Positions 32,441 to 42,677 of a DNA stretch of 51,747 nt are shown in pieces. The DNA is from Paludibacteraceae bacterium (GTDB taxonomy: Bacteria; Bacteroidota; Bacteroidia; Bacteroidales; Paludibacteraceae), in contig JAKSKZ010000024.1 in assembly GCA_024401475.1 (NCBI GenBank), positions 1-51,747 of the forward strand, in the 5' to 3' direction. The notes beneath the pieces are model-generated. The model had not been told where the DNA came from. It made no database searches and was given only the letters and a program-made list of their open reading frames with translations. Positions within the stretch are counted from its first letter, which is position 1; each line of letters starts with the position of its first letter. Position numbers and translations under genes: made by a program.

Positions 32441-33664
32441 TTACTTATTTTCCAAAGCCTTGATCTCAGCGTCGATCTTGCTGTACTCAGCACCCTTGTC
32501 TGTTCTCAAGTAAGCAGCTCTCAAAACGCGAAGGTTGCTCAAATCCTTAGGATCCAAATTCTTTGCCTTTTCCAAGTAAGGAATAGCCTTTTCGAATTCT
32601 TCCTTTGCACGCTTACGCTCTGCATTGTACTTCTTATTATCGCGAATAGAGCTTGCCTTATCGTTAATATCCTCAGCCTTTGTCACATAAACGATACCAA
32701 GACCAGAATAAGCAGCGGCACTGTTTGGATCCACAGCGATTGCCTGATTGTAAGCAGCAACTGCATCATCAAACTTTTGCATAGACATCAACAAGTTACC
32801 CTTTACTGCAAGATATTGAGCATTCTTAGGATCGTTCTTTACAGCCTCGTCCAAATAGGCAATAGCCTCGTTCTCCTTCTTATTCTCAATATAATAGTTG
32901 ATCAAGCTACCCATCAAGTATTGATTTTTAGGGAACTTCTTCATACCATTTTGTAAGTTGGCAACATATTTGTCCATTTGGTTCGTCTCCTTGTACTCAC
33001 TAGCCAACCACTCGTACATATTCTCTTCCTTATAGCCAGCGTCACGCAACTCTTCCATACTCTTGATAGCTACCGACTTCAATTCAGGAACACGATTTGC
33101 TGCATCAACAACATAATACTTAATCTCATTATAGAGAGTATCCTTCTCCAAGCCCATGCCTGCCATAACAGGATAAGATGGCACCTCCAAGTATTTAGAC
33201 CACAAATTTACGGCTTGTTTGTAGTTCTTGTCGTTGTAGCTTATCAAACCTTCGTTGATGAGGTACTTGCCATATTGCTCCAAATTTCTCTTTACGTCCT
33301 TTTGGTATTTAGGCTTTACCTTACCCTTCTCATCAGGAAGCATACCAAGTTCACCAGCCTTCGCATAAGCGTCGATAGCCTTAACAAGGTTCTCATCCTT
33401 GACAGCTTGGCTGAAAGACTCTTGCTTTAGACGCTTAGTCTCCTCAGTCTCATAAAACTTAGAATATACATTACCTGCAACGTAGTAAGTCTTCTCCATT
33501 TTTGAAGTCTCTGGATTTTGCATTGCAGCCTCGATGTTAGTCTTAGCCGAGTTCAAATCTACAGGATCCATCAATGCGTTCTCCGCCTTTCTCACATTCG
33601 ACTTTTGAGAAAAACCAGATGCTGCCAATGTAAGCAACATCAAAGAAAGTGCTACTCTTTTCAT
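32441..33664 (-). CDS. Exported tetratricopeptide-repeat protein
   Basis: Signal peptide MKRVALSLMLLTLAASGFSQ, then helical repeats. The best TPR units are at about 255-340 (AIAYLDEAVKNDPKNAQYL and AVAAYNQAIAVDPNSAAAYSGLG) and 355-385 (ALNPxx-like PYLEKAKNLDPKD). It is probably a periplasmic scaffold. It starts 20 bp after gyrA and shares its terminator, so the two are co-transcribed, an arrangement I have seen in other Bacteroidales. The specific function is unknown. Confidence 0.88.
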   Translation of the reverse strand: MKRVALSLMLLTLAASGFSQKSNVRKAENALMDPVDLNSAKTNIEAAMQNPETSKMEKTYYVAGNVYSKFYETEETKRLKQESFSQAVKDENLVKAIDAYAKAGELGMLPDEKGKVKPKYQKDVKRNLEQYGKYLINEGLISYNDKNYKQAVNLWSKYLEVPSYPVMAGMGLEKDTLYNEIKYYVVDAANRVPELKSVAIKSMEELRDAGYKEENMYEWLASEYKETNQMDKYVANLQNGMKKFPKNQYLMGSLINYYIENKKENEAIAYLDEAVKNDPKNAQYLAVKGNLLMSMQKFDDAVAAYNQAIAVDPNSAAAYSGLGIVYVTKAEDINDKASSIRDNKKYNAERKRAKEEFEKAIPYLEKAKNLDPKDLSNLRVLRAAYLRTDKGAEYSKIDAEIKALENK

Positions 33665-33684
33665 TTTCTTCTATTTATTATTTA

Positions 33685-36225
33685 TTATTCATTATTTGCT
33701 GTTTCGGTATTGGACTCCTCCGTTGTTGGATTTTGAGCTTCGTTGTCAACCTCTTCACCCATCAATTCCTCCTCATCCTCGGTCAAAACCACACATACAG
33801 AAGCGATGCTATCCTTACGCTTGCCCAAGTTGATCAAAGAGACACCTTGAGTAGCACGGCCCATCACACGGACATCCGTCACCTTCAATCGGATAGTGAT
33901 ACCCGATTTATTTATGATCATCAAATCATTATCATCCGTCACGTTCTTGATGGCAACCAACTTACCAGTCTTCTCTGTCACGCTGATTGTCTTGACACCC
34001 TTACCGCCACGGTTAGTGACACGGTAGTCTTCAATATCAGAACGCTTACCATAACCTTGTTCGGAAACAACCATCACGGTCTCCTTTGCAGGATCCTCGA
34101 TAGCAATCATTCCTACTACCTCATCTTCTGAATCCTCATCAAGCGTCATACCCTTCACTCCAGTCGCCGTACGGCCCATTTCACGAACCTTGTCCTCGCT
34201 GAAGCGAATAGCACGACCATTTCTGTTGGCCATCAAGATTTCGCTCTTGCCATCCGTCAAGCATACTTGGATAACCTGGTCGCCCTCACGGATAGTGATG
34301 GCGTTGACACCATTGGCACGAGGTCTTGAGTATGCCTCCAAAGAAGTCTTCTTGATCACACCCGACTTCGTACAGAACATCAAGAAGTGGCTATTGCAAT
34401 ACTCCTCATCGTTGAGGTTACGCACCTTAATAAATGCGGTCACAGAATCGTCAGACTCGATATTCAACATGTTTTGAATAGCACGGCCCTTCATATTCTT
34501 AGAACCCTCTGGTATTTCGTAAACCTTCATCCAGAAACAACGTCCCTTCTGCGTGAAGAGCAACATCGTGTCGTGCATTGATGCAGGATAGATATACTCT
34601 ATAAAGTCAGCGTCTCTTGCTGCGCTACCCTTAGAACCTACGCCACCACGTCCTTGAGACTTAAACTCAGTAAGCGGAGTACGCTTAATATAACCAAGGT
34701 GAGAAATAGTGATAACCATCTCCTCGTCTGCGTAGAAGTCTTCTGGATTGAACTCGTCTGAAGCATAGATAATCTCCGTGCGACGAGGGTCACCATATTT
34801 AGCCTTTATCTCCAACAACTCATCCTTGATGATCTTCATTCTCAATTCGAGGCTTGCAAGCACCTCTTTATAATATTCGATCTTCTTCATTATTTCGGCA
34901 TATTCGGCACGAAGTTCATCTACCGACAAGCCAGTCAACTGACGAAGACGCATTTCAACGATTGCTCTTGCCTGGATATCAGACAATGCAAATCTTTCCA
35001 TCAAACCATTACGAGCGTCCTCGACCGTACGCGAATTGCGGATAATGCGCACCACTTCGTCGATATTATCGCAAGCGATGATCAAACCTTCCAAGATGTG
35101 GGCACGTTTCTCAGCCTCACGGAGTTCGAATTGAGTTCTACGAATCACCACATCATGTCTATGCTCGACGAACAATGTGATCAACTCCTTCAAATTGAGC
35201 AATTGAGGACGACCCTTCACCAATGCGATGTTGTTCACACCGAAAGAGGTCTGCAATGCCGAATACTTAAAGAGCTTGTTCAACACCACGTTGGCATTGG
35301 CGTCGCGCTTCACGTCCACCACGATACGCATACCCTCGCGGTCAGACTCATCATTAATATTAGAGATTCCGTCAATCTTGCCATCCTTCACCATTTCGGC
35401 GATAGCCTCGATCAACTCCTTCTTATTCACTTGATAAGGGATTTCCCTTACGACAATGTGTTCACGTCCATCAGCATCCGCCTCGATTTCCGTCTTCGAA
35501 CGCATAACGATGCGTCCACGACCAGTCTCGTAAGCCTCTTTCACACCTGCATACCCGTAGATAGCTGCACCCGTAGGGAAATCAGGAGCCTTAATATGCT
35601 TGATCAACTCATCTATGGAAATGTCATTATTATCAATGTAAGCCACGATAGCGTCCACCGTATCCGACAAGTTGTGAGGCGGCATGTTAGTAGCCATACC
35701 CACGGCGATACCAGAAGCACCGTTGACCAACAAGTTAGGAATACGAGTCGGCATGACCGTCGGCTCTTGCAAAGTATCATCGAAGTTGTTTTGGAAATCA
35801 ACCGTCTCCTTATCCAAATCGATTAGAATGTCCTCGGCGATTTTTCTCAATCTAGCCTCGGTATAACGCATAGCGGCTGGACTATCACCATCGACAGAAC
35901 CAAAGTTACCCTGTCCATCAACCAACGGATAACGCATCGACCATTCCTGCGCCAAACGGACCATCGTGAAATAAACAGACGAATCGCCATGTGGGTGATA
36001 CTTACCAAGCACCTCTCCTACAATTCTGGCGGACTTCTTTGTTGGCTTGTTTGAAGTCAAACCCAACTCGTTCATTCCAAAAAGCACACGGCGGTGAACT
36101 GGCTTAAATCCATCCCTCACATCCGGCAACGCACGTGACACAATAACTGACATCGAATAGTCAATATAGGAAGACCTCATCTCCTCATTGATGTCAATTT
36201 TTATAATTCTGTCTTGATCAACCAT
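33685..36225 (-). CDS. gyrA: DNA gyrase subunit A
   Basis: GyrA cleaves and rejoins DNA in negative supercoiling, with GyrB. The catalytic Tyr121 is in [10 protein letters not shown], and the N-terminal domain begins at [19 protein letters not shown]. The GyrA box ([10 protein letters not shown]) and C-terminal pinwheel repeats mark gyrase rather than topoisomerase IV. In the quinolone region ([12 protein letters not shown]) Ser82 is the sensitive-type Ser equivalent to E. coli 83, while the E. coli Asp87 position is Phe86; I do not read this as acquired resistance. Length 846 aa is normal, with an acidic tail. Confidence 0.97.
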   Translation of the reverse strand: MVDQDRIIKIDINEEMRSSYIDYSMSVIVSRALPDVRDGFKPVHRRVLFGMNELGLTSNKPTKKSARIVGEVLGKYHPHGDSSVYFTMVRLAQEWSMRYPLVDGQGNFGSVDGDSPAAMRYTEARLRKIAEDILIDLDKETVDFQNNFDDTLQEPTVMPTRIPNLLVNGASGIAVGMATNMPPHNLSDTVDAIVAYIDNNDISIDELIKHIKAPDFPTGAAIYGYAGVKEAYETGRGRIVMRSKTEIEADADGREHIVVREIPYQVNKKELIEAIAEMVKDGKIDGISNINDESDREGMRIVVDVKRDANANVVLNKLFKYSALQTSFGVNNIALVKGRPQLLNLKELITLFVEHRHDVVIRRTQFELREAEKRAHILEGLIIACDNIDEVVRIIRNSRTVEDARNGLMERFALSDIQARAIVEMRLRQLTGLSVDELRAEYAEIMKKIEYYKEVLASLELRMKIIKDELLEIKAKYGDPRRTEIIYASDEFNPEDFYADEEMVITISHLGYIKRTPLTEFKSQGRGGVGSKGSAARDADFIEYIYPASMHDTMLLFTQKGRCFWMKVYEIPEGSKNMKGRAIQNMLNIESDDSVTAFIKVRNLNDEEYCNSHFLMFCTKSGVIKKTSLEAYSRPRANGVNAITIREGDQVIQVCLTDGKSEILMANRNGRAIRFSEDKVREMGRTATGVKGMTLDEDSEDEVVGMIAIEDPAKETVMVVSEQGYGKRSDIEDYRVTNRGGKGVKTISVTEKTGKLVAIKNVTDDNDLMIINKSGITIRLKVTDVRVMGRATQGVSLINLGKRKDSIASVCVVLTEDEEELMGEEVDNEAQNPTTEESNTETANNE

Positions 36226-36694
36226 TTATATAATTTCTATTTATTAAAATCACATCTTTGCAAAAAAGTGCACTAAAATACAATTTTTTATTGTAATAAG
36301 CAAAACAAACCGCCCAAAAGCATGAAAAGAGACCATAATTTGAATTTATCACACATAGCCCCCAAACAACGAGAATTACAAAACACGACATTTTGTCATA
36401 AAAAACAACTCTGCACTATTTTTGCTATACTACACTTATCAAGGGGAAATTTCGTCATTTTCACAATGCCGATAAGAAAAAAGATTTTATAAAACCCACA
36501 ATAGAAGATTGAATCTTTTTTAATAAAAAGCCCCTATTTTTATCGTATATTTGCAATGGAATACCGACTCCGGTAGGGATTCCGAGCTAGGAGGAAACGG
36601 AAACGCAACCTTCTCACTAACAAGAATCTAAGAAACAATTACCTCAACCTTAAAAAGGAGCGAACACTTAGATTCACAAATTAAGGACTGCACG
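36226..36694. promoter_or_regulatory. gyrA-clpC divergent intergenic region with clpC promoter
   Basis: A -7 box TATATTTG for clpC is at 36546-36553, giving a leader of about 135 bases. Within the leader a GAATACCG / CGG-rich segment (36560-36600) could fold, and AAAAAGGAG occurs at 36652-36660, too far from the ATG to act as Shine-Dalgarno. I cannot place a convincing gyrA promoter; the 36230-36540 part is AT-rich with no ORF. Confidence 0.5.
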
Positions 36695-39199
36695 ATGAAC
36701 AAAGAATTTTCGCAAAGGGTTAAAGATGTTTTGGCTTACAGCAAAGAGGAAGCAGAACGATTAGGCAATGGCTACATCGGTCCTGAACATTTGCTTTTGG
36801 GTATCTTCAGAGACGGAGAAGGCCCTGCCATCGAGGCACTTCAAACCCTAAACGTAGACATTGCATACGTCAAAAACTACATCGAATCGAGAATCAGAGA
36901 GGACAACGACACGTTGGTTGGACAAGATATTCCATTGACCGTTCAAACAGAAAGAATCCTCAAAATGATTTGCTTAGAGGCTCGTGCCTTGCATTGCGAT
37001 GTGATGGACACCGACCATCTCCTTTTGGCCATCATGAAAAATAATGTCAATTTGGCAACCGAAGCTTTGCAAACCAGCAACGTCAACTACTCGCAAGTGC
37101 TTGCGGTCATCAAAAAAGACACCAAAATGAGTTCGGGCATCCAAGAGGACGACGAATTTGACGAACCTCAATTCTCAAAAGATTCGGGCAAAAGCTCATC
37201 CGCCTTCAACAACCCGACTCCCAACAATCAAAAGTCTGACAATCAGACTCCAGTGCTAGACAATTTCGGATCGGACATGACGAAGGCTGCCGAAGAGGGA
37301 CGTTTGGACCCTATCGTCGGCAGAGAGAAGGAGATTGAACGCTTGGCTCAAATCCTCACCAGAAGGAAAAAGAACAACCCCGTCCTAATCGGAGAACCTG
37401 GCGTGGGCAAATCGGCCATCGTCGAAGGATTGGCCTTGAGAATCGTAGAAAAGAAAGTGTCGCACATCCTTCTTAACAAACGGGTCATCTCTTTAGACAT
37501 GGCGTCCATCGTCGCCGGCACGAAATATAGAGGACAATTTGAAGAGCGTATCAAAGCCATCATCAACGAATTGTCTAAAAACCCGGGAATCATCCTTTTC
37601 ATTGATGAAATTCACACCATCGTCGGGGCTGGAGGTGCAACAGGTTCGTTGGACGCTGCCAACATGCTAAAACCTGCTTTGGCCAGAGGCGAAATTCAAT
37701 GCATCGGAGCCACCACCTTGGACGAATATAGACAAAGCATCGAGAAAGACGGTGCCTTGGAGCGTCGATTCCAAAAAATCATCGTCAACCCAACTTCCGC
37801 AGACGAGACGCTCCAAATCCTTAAAAACGTCAAGGAACGTTACGAAAACCATCACTGCGTATCCTACACAGATGCTGCTCTTGAGGCTTGCGTGAAATAT
37901 ACTGACAGATATATCAGCGACCGCCAATTCCCCGACAAGGCCATCGATGCTCTCGACGAGGCAGGTGCAAAAACTCACATTGCCAACATTGTCGTGCCTG
38001 AGAACATCGAACTTTTGGAGAAGGAACTTCAATCCATCAGCGAGGAAAAGGGCAACGCCATCAAGGCTCAGAAATTCGAATTGGCAGCAGGCTATCGCGA
38101 CAAGGAGAAAGAGTTGAAAGATGTGCTCGAACGCGAGAAAATGATTTGGGAAGAGAGTCTGAAACGCAACAAGCAAGTGGTGGACGAGGACGACGTCATG
38201 GCTGTCATCTCTATGATGTCTGGTGTTCCAATCCAACGTATTGCTCAAAACGAAGGTAAACGTCTGCTTCAAATGAAGGAGACTTTGCTCAGCAAGATAA
38301 TCGGACAAGACGAGGCTATCAACAAGATGGTCAAGGCTATCCAACGCAACCGAATCGGTTTGAAAGACCCTAACCGACCTATCGGATCATTCATCTTCCT
38401 TGGTCCAACGGGTGTTGGTAAGACTCATTTGGCCAAGCAAATGGCAAAAGAGATGTTCGATTCGACGGACGCACTCATTCGTGTAGATATGAGTGAATAT
38501 ATGGAGAAATTCTCCGTTTCAAGACTTATCGGAGCTCCTCCGGGATATGTAGGCTACGAGGAAGGTGGTCAATTAACGGAACGCGTCAGACGCAAACCGT
38601 ATTCCATCATCTTGTTGGATGAGATAGAGAAGGCCCACCCTGATGTGTTCAACCTTCTTCTCCAAGTTTTGGACGAAGGAAGATTGACCGACAGCCTTGG
38701 CCGCCGCATCGACTTCAAGAATACGATCATCATCATGACCTCCAACGCGGGCACCCGACAACTGAAAGAGTTTGGCGGCGGTATTGGTTTCACACCTGCC
38801 TCGAAAGCAGAAGACAAAGCCTTTGCTCACGGAGTGATTCAAAAGGCGCTGAACAAGACATTCTCTCCTGAATTCTTGAACCGTATCGACGACGTCATCA
38901 TGTTCGACCAACTCACCAAAGAGTCGATCAACAAGATTATCGATATTGAGTTAAAGGCCGTTTACGAACGTATTGAACAATTAGGCTACAAGCTCATCCT
39001 AACCGACGAGGCAAAAGACTATATTGCCGACAAAGGCTACGACGTCCAATACGGAGCTCGCCCATTGAAACGTGCCATCCAAAAGTATGTCGAAGATGAA
39101 GTGGCTGAAGTTCTCCTCGCTGGAGAGATTCAAGCAGGCCAAGAAATCAACATCTCCTACGACAAGGAGAACGACAAGATTGTCTGCAAAGCTTGCTAA
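36695..39199 (+). CDS. clpC: ATP-dependent Clp protease ATP-binding subunit ClpC
   Basis: ClpC is an AAA+ unfoldase feeding ClpP. The domains are in order: Clp N-domain repeats (about 1-145), AAA1 with Walker A GEPGVGKS (233-240) and [10 protein letters not shown], a UVR/coiled middle region (about 415-480), AAA2 with GPTGVGKT (570-577) and [13 protein letters not shown], and the C-terminal D2-small domain. The short middle domain separates it from ClpB. Length 834 aa is typical. It is divergent from gyrA, with a strong -7 box and terminator. Confidence 0.95.
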   Translation: MNKEFSQRVKDVLAYSKEEAERLGNGYIGPEHLLLGIFRDGEGPAIEALQTLNVDIAYVKNYIESRIREDNDTLVGQDIPLTVQTERILKMICLEARALHCDVMDTDHLLLAIMKNNVNLATEALQTSNVNYSQVLAVIKKDTKMSSGIQEDDEFDEPQFSKDSGKSSSAFNNPTPNNQKSDNQTPVLDNFGSDMTKAAEEGRLDPIVGREKEIERLAQILTRRKKNNPVLIGEPGVGKSAIVEGLALRIVEKKVSHILLNKRVISLDMASIVAGTKYRGQFEERIKAIINELSKNPGIILFIDEIHTIVGAGGATGSLDAANMLKPALARGEIQCIGATTLDEYRQSIEKDGALERRFQKIIVNPTSADETLQILKNVKERYENHHCVSYTDAALEACVKYTDRYISDRQFPDKAIDALDEAGAKTHIANIVVPENIELLEKELQSISEEKGNAIKAQKFELAAGYRDKEKELKDVLEREKMIWEESLKRNKQVVDEDDVMAVISMMSGVPIQRIAQNEGKRLLQMKETLLSKIIGQDEAINKMVKAIQRNRIGLKDPNRPIGSFIFLGPTGVGKTHLAKQMAKEMFDSTDALIRVDMSEYMEKFSVSRLIGAPPGYVGYEEGGQLTERVRRKPYSIILLDEIEKAHPDVFNLLLQVLDEGRLTDSLGRRIDFKNTIIIMTSNAGTRQLKEFGGGIGFTPASKAEDKAFAHGVIQKALNKTFSPEFLNRIDDVIMFDQLTKESINKIIDIELKAVYERIEQLGYKLILTDEAKDYIADKGYDVQYGARPLKRAIQKYVEDEVAEVLLAGEIQAGQEINISYDKENDKIVCKAC

Positions 39200-39365
39200 A
39201 AAGCTCGTAAAATTCGACGTATAGGTCATTTCGCATGGCATTTTGAACGTGCTTTATCTCTATAGGTCAAATTGCGTGGTGAGAAATTTGTTTCGATATA
39301 ACGGCAGAATCCCAGATCGCTGCAATTCCATGAGGCATAAAAACTGGGGATGCTGTATGGCAATC

Positions 39366-39397
39366 AAGAAGGGATTGGGTCACTCCAATCCCTCTTT
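39366..39397 (+). terminator. Terminator-like hairpin downstream of clpC
   Basis: AGGGATTGG / CCAATCCC(T) (39370-39378 and 39385-39393) with loop GTCACT and TCTTTT after it. It lies 170 bases after clpC. The interval 39200-39365 contains an imperfect repeat of ATAGGTCA...GC(A/G)TGG at 39221 and 39261 but no gene. Confidence 0.65.
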
Positions 39398-39471
39398 TGG
39401 TGCGATGCCAAAGTAATTATGCAACCGGTATTGGAGTAAGAGCCGTAAAGACTATTAAATGATTTGAGGAA

Positions 39472-39939
39472 ATGGAAATCACAATCAACGACGTCGCAAC
39501 ATACCTTGACCATGTAGGTTTGCAATTCATGGCCACAATTGGCACAGATGGAAAGCCAAAGGTGCGTCCGATGCAATATATGGTATTGGAAGATGGCAAA
39601 CTATGGTTTTGCACCAACTCAAAAAAAGATGTTTACGCAGAGCTTCAAGCAAATCCGTCGCTTGAATTGTGTGGAAGCAAACTTGAAAAAGAGGAGATTA
39701 AATCTGCATGGATTAGGCTTTCCGCAGAAGCTGTGTTTGTAGATAGCAGAAAGATCCGGGAGCTCATTGTAGAAAAAAGTGACATTGTACGCAGCCTGTA
39801 CGCTAATGATTTGGACAATCCTATTTTCAAAACATTCTACATAAAGAATATCAAAGGCATCATGACTAATCTTGGCCATGTAAAAGGTCTTGAAGCCAAT
39901 CCAGAGTTCAACAACCCGATAACTTTTGAATTTGATTAA
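39472..39939 (+). CDS. Pyridoxamine 5'-phosphate oxidase-like (split-barrel flavin) protein
   Basis: This 155-aa protein has the flavin split-barrel pattern: GLQFMATIGTDGKPKVRPMQYMVLEDGKLWFCTNSKKDVY, where VRPM and the TNSKK stretch contact FMN phosphate in relatives, then ELCG and WIRLSAEAVFV. Its catalytic activity is not predictable; homologues include flavin reductases and F420-type oxidoreductases. A Shine-Dalgarno-like GAGGA sits 4 bases before the ATG, unusual in this window. Confidence 0.8.
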   Translation: MEITINDVATYLDHVGLQFMATIGTDGKPKVRPMQYMVLEDGKLWFCTNSKKDVYAELQANPSLELCGSKLEKEEIKSAWIRLSAEAVFVDSRKIRELIVEKSDIVRSLYANDLDNPIFKTFYIKNIKGIMTNLGHVKGLEANPEFNNPITFEFD

Positions 39940-40032
39940 TGACTCCACCAAGCCCTTGCTCTCCTAAGAAACTTTGCTTACTTTAAAAGGAGAGAAGCGT
40001 AATCGTCACTTTGCGTCATTTTTTAGCACCTC

Positions 40033-40070
40033 AAAAAAAAAGAAGGACCACCTTTTTCAAGGAAGTCCTT
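40033..40070 (-). terminator. Terminator of the surface lipoprotein gene
   Basis: AAGGAC / GTCCTT with inner CCTT / AAGG (40043-40070), followed by eight T on the minus strand. Confidence 0.7.
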
Positions 40071-40095
40071 CGGTATATTATTCACCCACAAGAAA

Positions 40096-41061
40096 TCACT
40101 TTGCAGGAACGACTCTAAAGTTGTCTACACACATATAGATCAAAGAAGAATCAGCCTTACCAAATTGAACGAAACTGAAGTTTGTCGCAGTGTTCAAATC
40201 CAATGGATATTTAGAATCAATCGTATCATTATCAATACCATGGTGGAATTCAGACAAAGGAATTATAACAGTCACCCATTTACCATCCGTATGGAAACCC
40301 TCTTCACTCATTGCCTCGTAAGGTTTCCAGAAGCAGATGGCAGACTTCTCACGACCATGCTTATTGGCTGAATTATACGGTCCGAAGAAAATCTCCGTAC
40401 GTGGGCCCTTATAGGCTGAAGACTTTGGTATGCAAACCTCGAATTTAAGAACCAAATCATTCAAACTCTCGTTTTTATATAGACTTGCTACAGACTCATT
40501 TCCACGACCTCCCTCTTCCGTATTAGCAACATATTGAAGGAACATTGTATGAGTCATCGTCCAACTGTTGTCGTAGTGTCCATACAAGAAACCATAGTTT
40601 CCGTCGCATCTGTCAGGAAGGACAGACGGCAACGGAGTCACGCTATCTGCCATCTCGACAATTCCTCTAATCTTATTATCGTTTTCGTCAAATGGTTCAT
40701 AACCGCCCCATGTTGCGATACGATTGTCGAAGTTGACAATAACATTTCTGCTATCGCGGAAATGGAATGGAGATTTAACTTCGCCTGCACTATTCTTTGC
40801 TATGATGCGACCAGCTTGCGCTCCTTGAGGGACAACAACATACAAGACACTATCGTTAGCCTTGACTGTAGTCGCTGCCAAATCTCCTGGGAAAATGATT
40901 TCAGCCGACTTCAAATTTTTTCCATACAATATTGCCGTATCGCCATCTGGTACATATTCACATCTCATACTAGACAACTCTGGTGTCTTTACATTGTCGC
41001 AAGATGCCATTAGCACACCTGCAGCAAGAATTGAGACATAAGTAAAAATTCTCGTTTTCAT
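40096..41061 (-). CDS. Surface lipoprotein, IPT/TIG-like plus glycan-binding-like domain
   Basis: A lipoprotein signal ending LMASC has the acylated Cys at residue 21. Residues about 28-105 form an IPT/TIG-like beta domain (DTAILYGKNLKSAEIIFPGD). The remainder (VNFDNRIATWGGYEP ... VSVDNFRVVP-like end MCVDNFRVVPA) resembles the C-terminal glycan-binding domain of SusE/SGBP-type proteins; this is inference from pattern. There are no SusC/D genes nearby, so it is a lone gene. It is transcribed from a near-perfect promoter. Confidence 0.75.
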   Translation of the reverse strand: MKTRIFTYVSILAAGVLMASCDNVKTPELSSMRCEYVPDGDTAILYGKNLKSAEIIFPGDLAATTVKANDSVLYVVVPQGAQAGRIIAKNSAGEVKSPFHFRDSRNVIVNFDNRIATWGGYEPFDENDNKIRGIVEMADSVTPLPSVLPDRCDGNYGFLYGHYDNSWTMTHTMFLQYVANTEEGGRGNESVASLYKNESLNDLVLKFEVCIPKSSAYKGPRTEIFFGPYNSANKHGREKSAICFWKPYEAMSEEGFHTDGKWVTVIIPLSEFHHGIDNDTIDSKYPLDLNTATNFSFVQFGKADSSLIYMCVDNFRVVPAK

Positions 41062-41162
41062 AAAAAATCAGTATTAGTTCGTATTCTTAATATTTATTTC
41101 TCTTAAATAGGAAGCTATAATTTAACCGACATAAAAAAAATGTTTTTCCTATAGCTCTGTAA

Positions 41163-41193
41163 CAAAGTTATATTTATTAAGCAGAAAAACAAA
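41163..41193 (-). promoter_or_regulatory. Promoter of the surface lipoprotein gene
   Basis: The minus strand has TTTG (41193-41190), 19 bp, then TAACTTTG (41170-41163): a near-perfect consensus with a leader of about 95 bases before ATG 41061. Confidence 0.7.
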
Positions 41194-41270
41194 AAAAATC
41201 ACATTTTTTTATCTCCAATTTGAAAAAAGCATCAAATTTATTGATTAGTGACATTTCTTTTCTGAAAGGG

Positions 41271-41507
41271 CTACTCGTCGCAATCTGCGACAGCACTCCA
41301 AAATGCATTTTTGAACTCTTCATTCAAAAGATCATCCTTGTGTTCCTTCAAGACATCCTTCTTGCATTTACTAATGCTGAAGATATCCTCTTTCTTACTA
41401 CACTCACAATACTCCTCGCCCGCAGAGCGACCTCTTGAGGTCGGCGTACTACAAGAAGAAAGGACCGATAGAGAAACGGGGATTAATATCTTGAACATCA
41501 ATTTCAT
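41271..41507 (-). CDS. Small lipoprotein, unknown function
   Basis: This 78-aa protein carries a lipoprotein signal MKLMFKILIPVSLSVLSSC with the acylated Cys at residue 19. The mature part is charged, with four further Cys (ECS, CKK, and two others) and no recognised family. It is the last gene of the manC - DUF59 gene - lpxH operon, 46 bp after lpxH. There is no terminator hairpin that I can point to. Confidence 0.65.
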   Translation of the reverse strand: MKLMFKILIPVSLSVLSSCSTPTSRGRSAGEEYCECSKKEDIFSISKCKKDVLKEHKDDLLNEEFKNAFWSAVADCDE

Positions 41508-41553
41508 GACCTATTTCAATTTAGAAATTCTATTTTTACTCTGCCCAAAGGGA

Positions 41554-42312
41554 TTATGCTTCCTCAAACTTTTTCAATTCGAATCGCTCCCCGTCAAAAC
41601 AAGCGTAGGAGAAATGGGTTATCCAATCGCCCAATATAACAACACGTTTTTGGTCTTGGATTTCCAAATCTAACATTATATGTCTATGTCCGAAAACATA
41701 AAAATCTATATTGTCCTGTTTTTTAGCATGTTCTCTTGAGAAGAGAACCATATACTCTTTGTCCTCACCCAGATAAGAGGCCGACGGCTTATTCAGCTTT
41801 GACTTACGACTATGACGCGACCAAGCAAAACCGAATGGCACAGTAAACCATGGATGAATGCCCTTATACAATCTCTGGCATAACTTATTTCTAAAGAAGC
41901 ATCGAATGAACCGGAATGACCAACTTGGATCGCCCAAACCATCACCATGCGCCATAAAAAAACGCTTTCCGAAGATATCCATTTCATAGGTCCCATCTAT
42001 CACCTGGGCTCCTATCTCTTTGGGAAGATAGTCGAACATCCAAATGTCATGATTGCCAGCAAACATATAGATTTGAACGCCCAGATCAGACAACTCGCCC
42101 AATTTGCCTAAAAAGCGGGTGAACCCCTTAGGTACCACATGACGATATTCAAACCAATAGTCGAACATATCACCCAACAAGAACAAATAGGCTGCATCCT
42201 CCTTAATAGAATCCAACCATCGCACCAACTTACGCTCTACACATAATGGGTCTCCGTGGATGTCAAGTCCCAAATGAGCATCCGATGTAAAATATGCCTT
42301 GTTGCGAACCAT
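41554..42312 (-). CDS. lpxH: UDP-2,3-diacylglucosamine diphosphatase, LpxH type
   Basis: LpxH cleaves UDP-2,3-diacylglucosamine to lipid X in lipid A synthesis, at the inner face of the membrane. The calcineurin-like metallophosphoesterase motifs are complete: SDAHLG, FLLGDMFDYWFE, MFAGNHDIWMF, FFMAHGDGLG and VFGHRH. The 252-aa length fits. It lies 17 bp after the DUF59 gene, in an operon with manC, a sugar-nucleotide gene also feeding envelope synthesis. Confidence 0.88.
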   Translation of the reverse strand: MVRNKAYFTSDAHLGLDIHGDPLCVERKLVRWLDSIKEDAAYLFLLGDMFDYWFEYRHVVPKGFTRFLGKLGELSDLGVQIYMFAGNHDIWMFDYLPKEIGAQVIDGTYEMDIFGKRFFMAHGDGLGDPSWSFRFIRCFFRNKLCQRLYKGIHPWFTVPFGFAWSRHSRKSKLNKPSASYLGEDKEYMVLFSREHAKKQDNIDFYVFGHRHIMLDLEIQDQKRVVILGDWITHFSYACFDGERFELKKFEEA

Positions 42313-42329
42313 CTTATTTATCTAAAGAA

Positions 42330-42659
42330 TCAAAGCATGCCCAACTCAAGCATAGCCTCCTCACTCATCATCTCCTTCGTCCATTCAGGTTCGAAGACGA
42401 TATTGACATTTACATCCTTAACTCCTTTGACGCCCGCGACCTTCATGTGGACATCCTCCACAATAAAATCTGCAGCCGGACAATTAGGAGCAGTCATTGT
42501 CATATCGATATCAACATGTCCTTCATTCGAAACCTCTATTTTATAAATAAGGCCCAACTCATACACATTGACAGGAATTTCAGGATCATAGACCGTCTTC
42601 AAGACTGCCACGATATCCTCTTCTATCGTCAAAAATTCATTCTTTTCAGAACCTTCCAT
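42330..42659 (-). CDS. DUF59/MIP18-type iron-sulfur assembly protein
   Basis: This 109-aa single-domain protein has the DUF59 pattern DIVAVLKTVYDPEIPVNVYELGLIYKI, MTAPNCPAA with the conserved Cys, and VVFEPEW-like NIVFEPEWTKEMMS at the end. Such proteins (SufT/PaaD-like) assist [Fe-S] cluster insertion in the cytoplasm. Its operon with manC and lpxH probably reflects housekeeping linkage, not a shared step. Confidence 0.88.
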   Translation of the reverse strand: MEGSEKNEFLTIEEDIVAVLKTVYDPEIPVNVYELGLIYKIEVSNEGHVDIDMTMTAPNCPAADFIVEDVHMKVAGVKGVKDVNVNIVFEPEWTKEMMSEEAMLELGML

Positions 42660-42677
42660 ATCTATCAGTGGAATTTA

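Noticed and set aside
33980..36225. GyrA Phe86 as acquired quinolone resistance
   Set aside because: The preceding Ser82 is the sensitive form, and the Phe may be normal in this lineage; no evidence of change.
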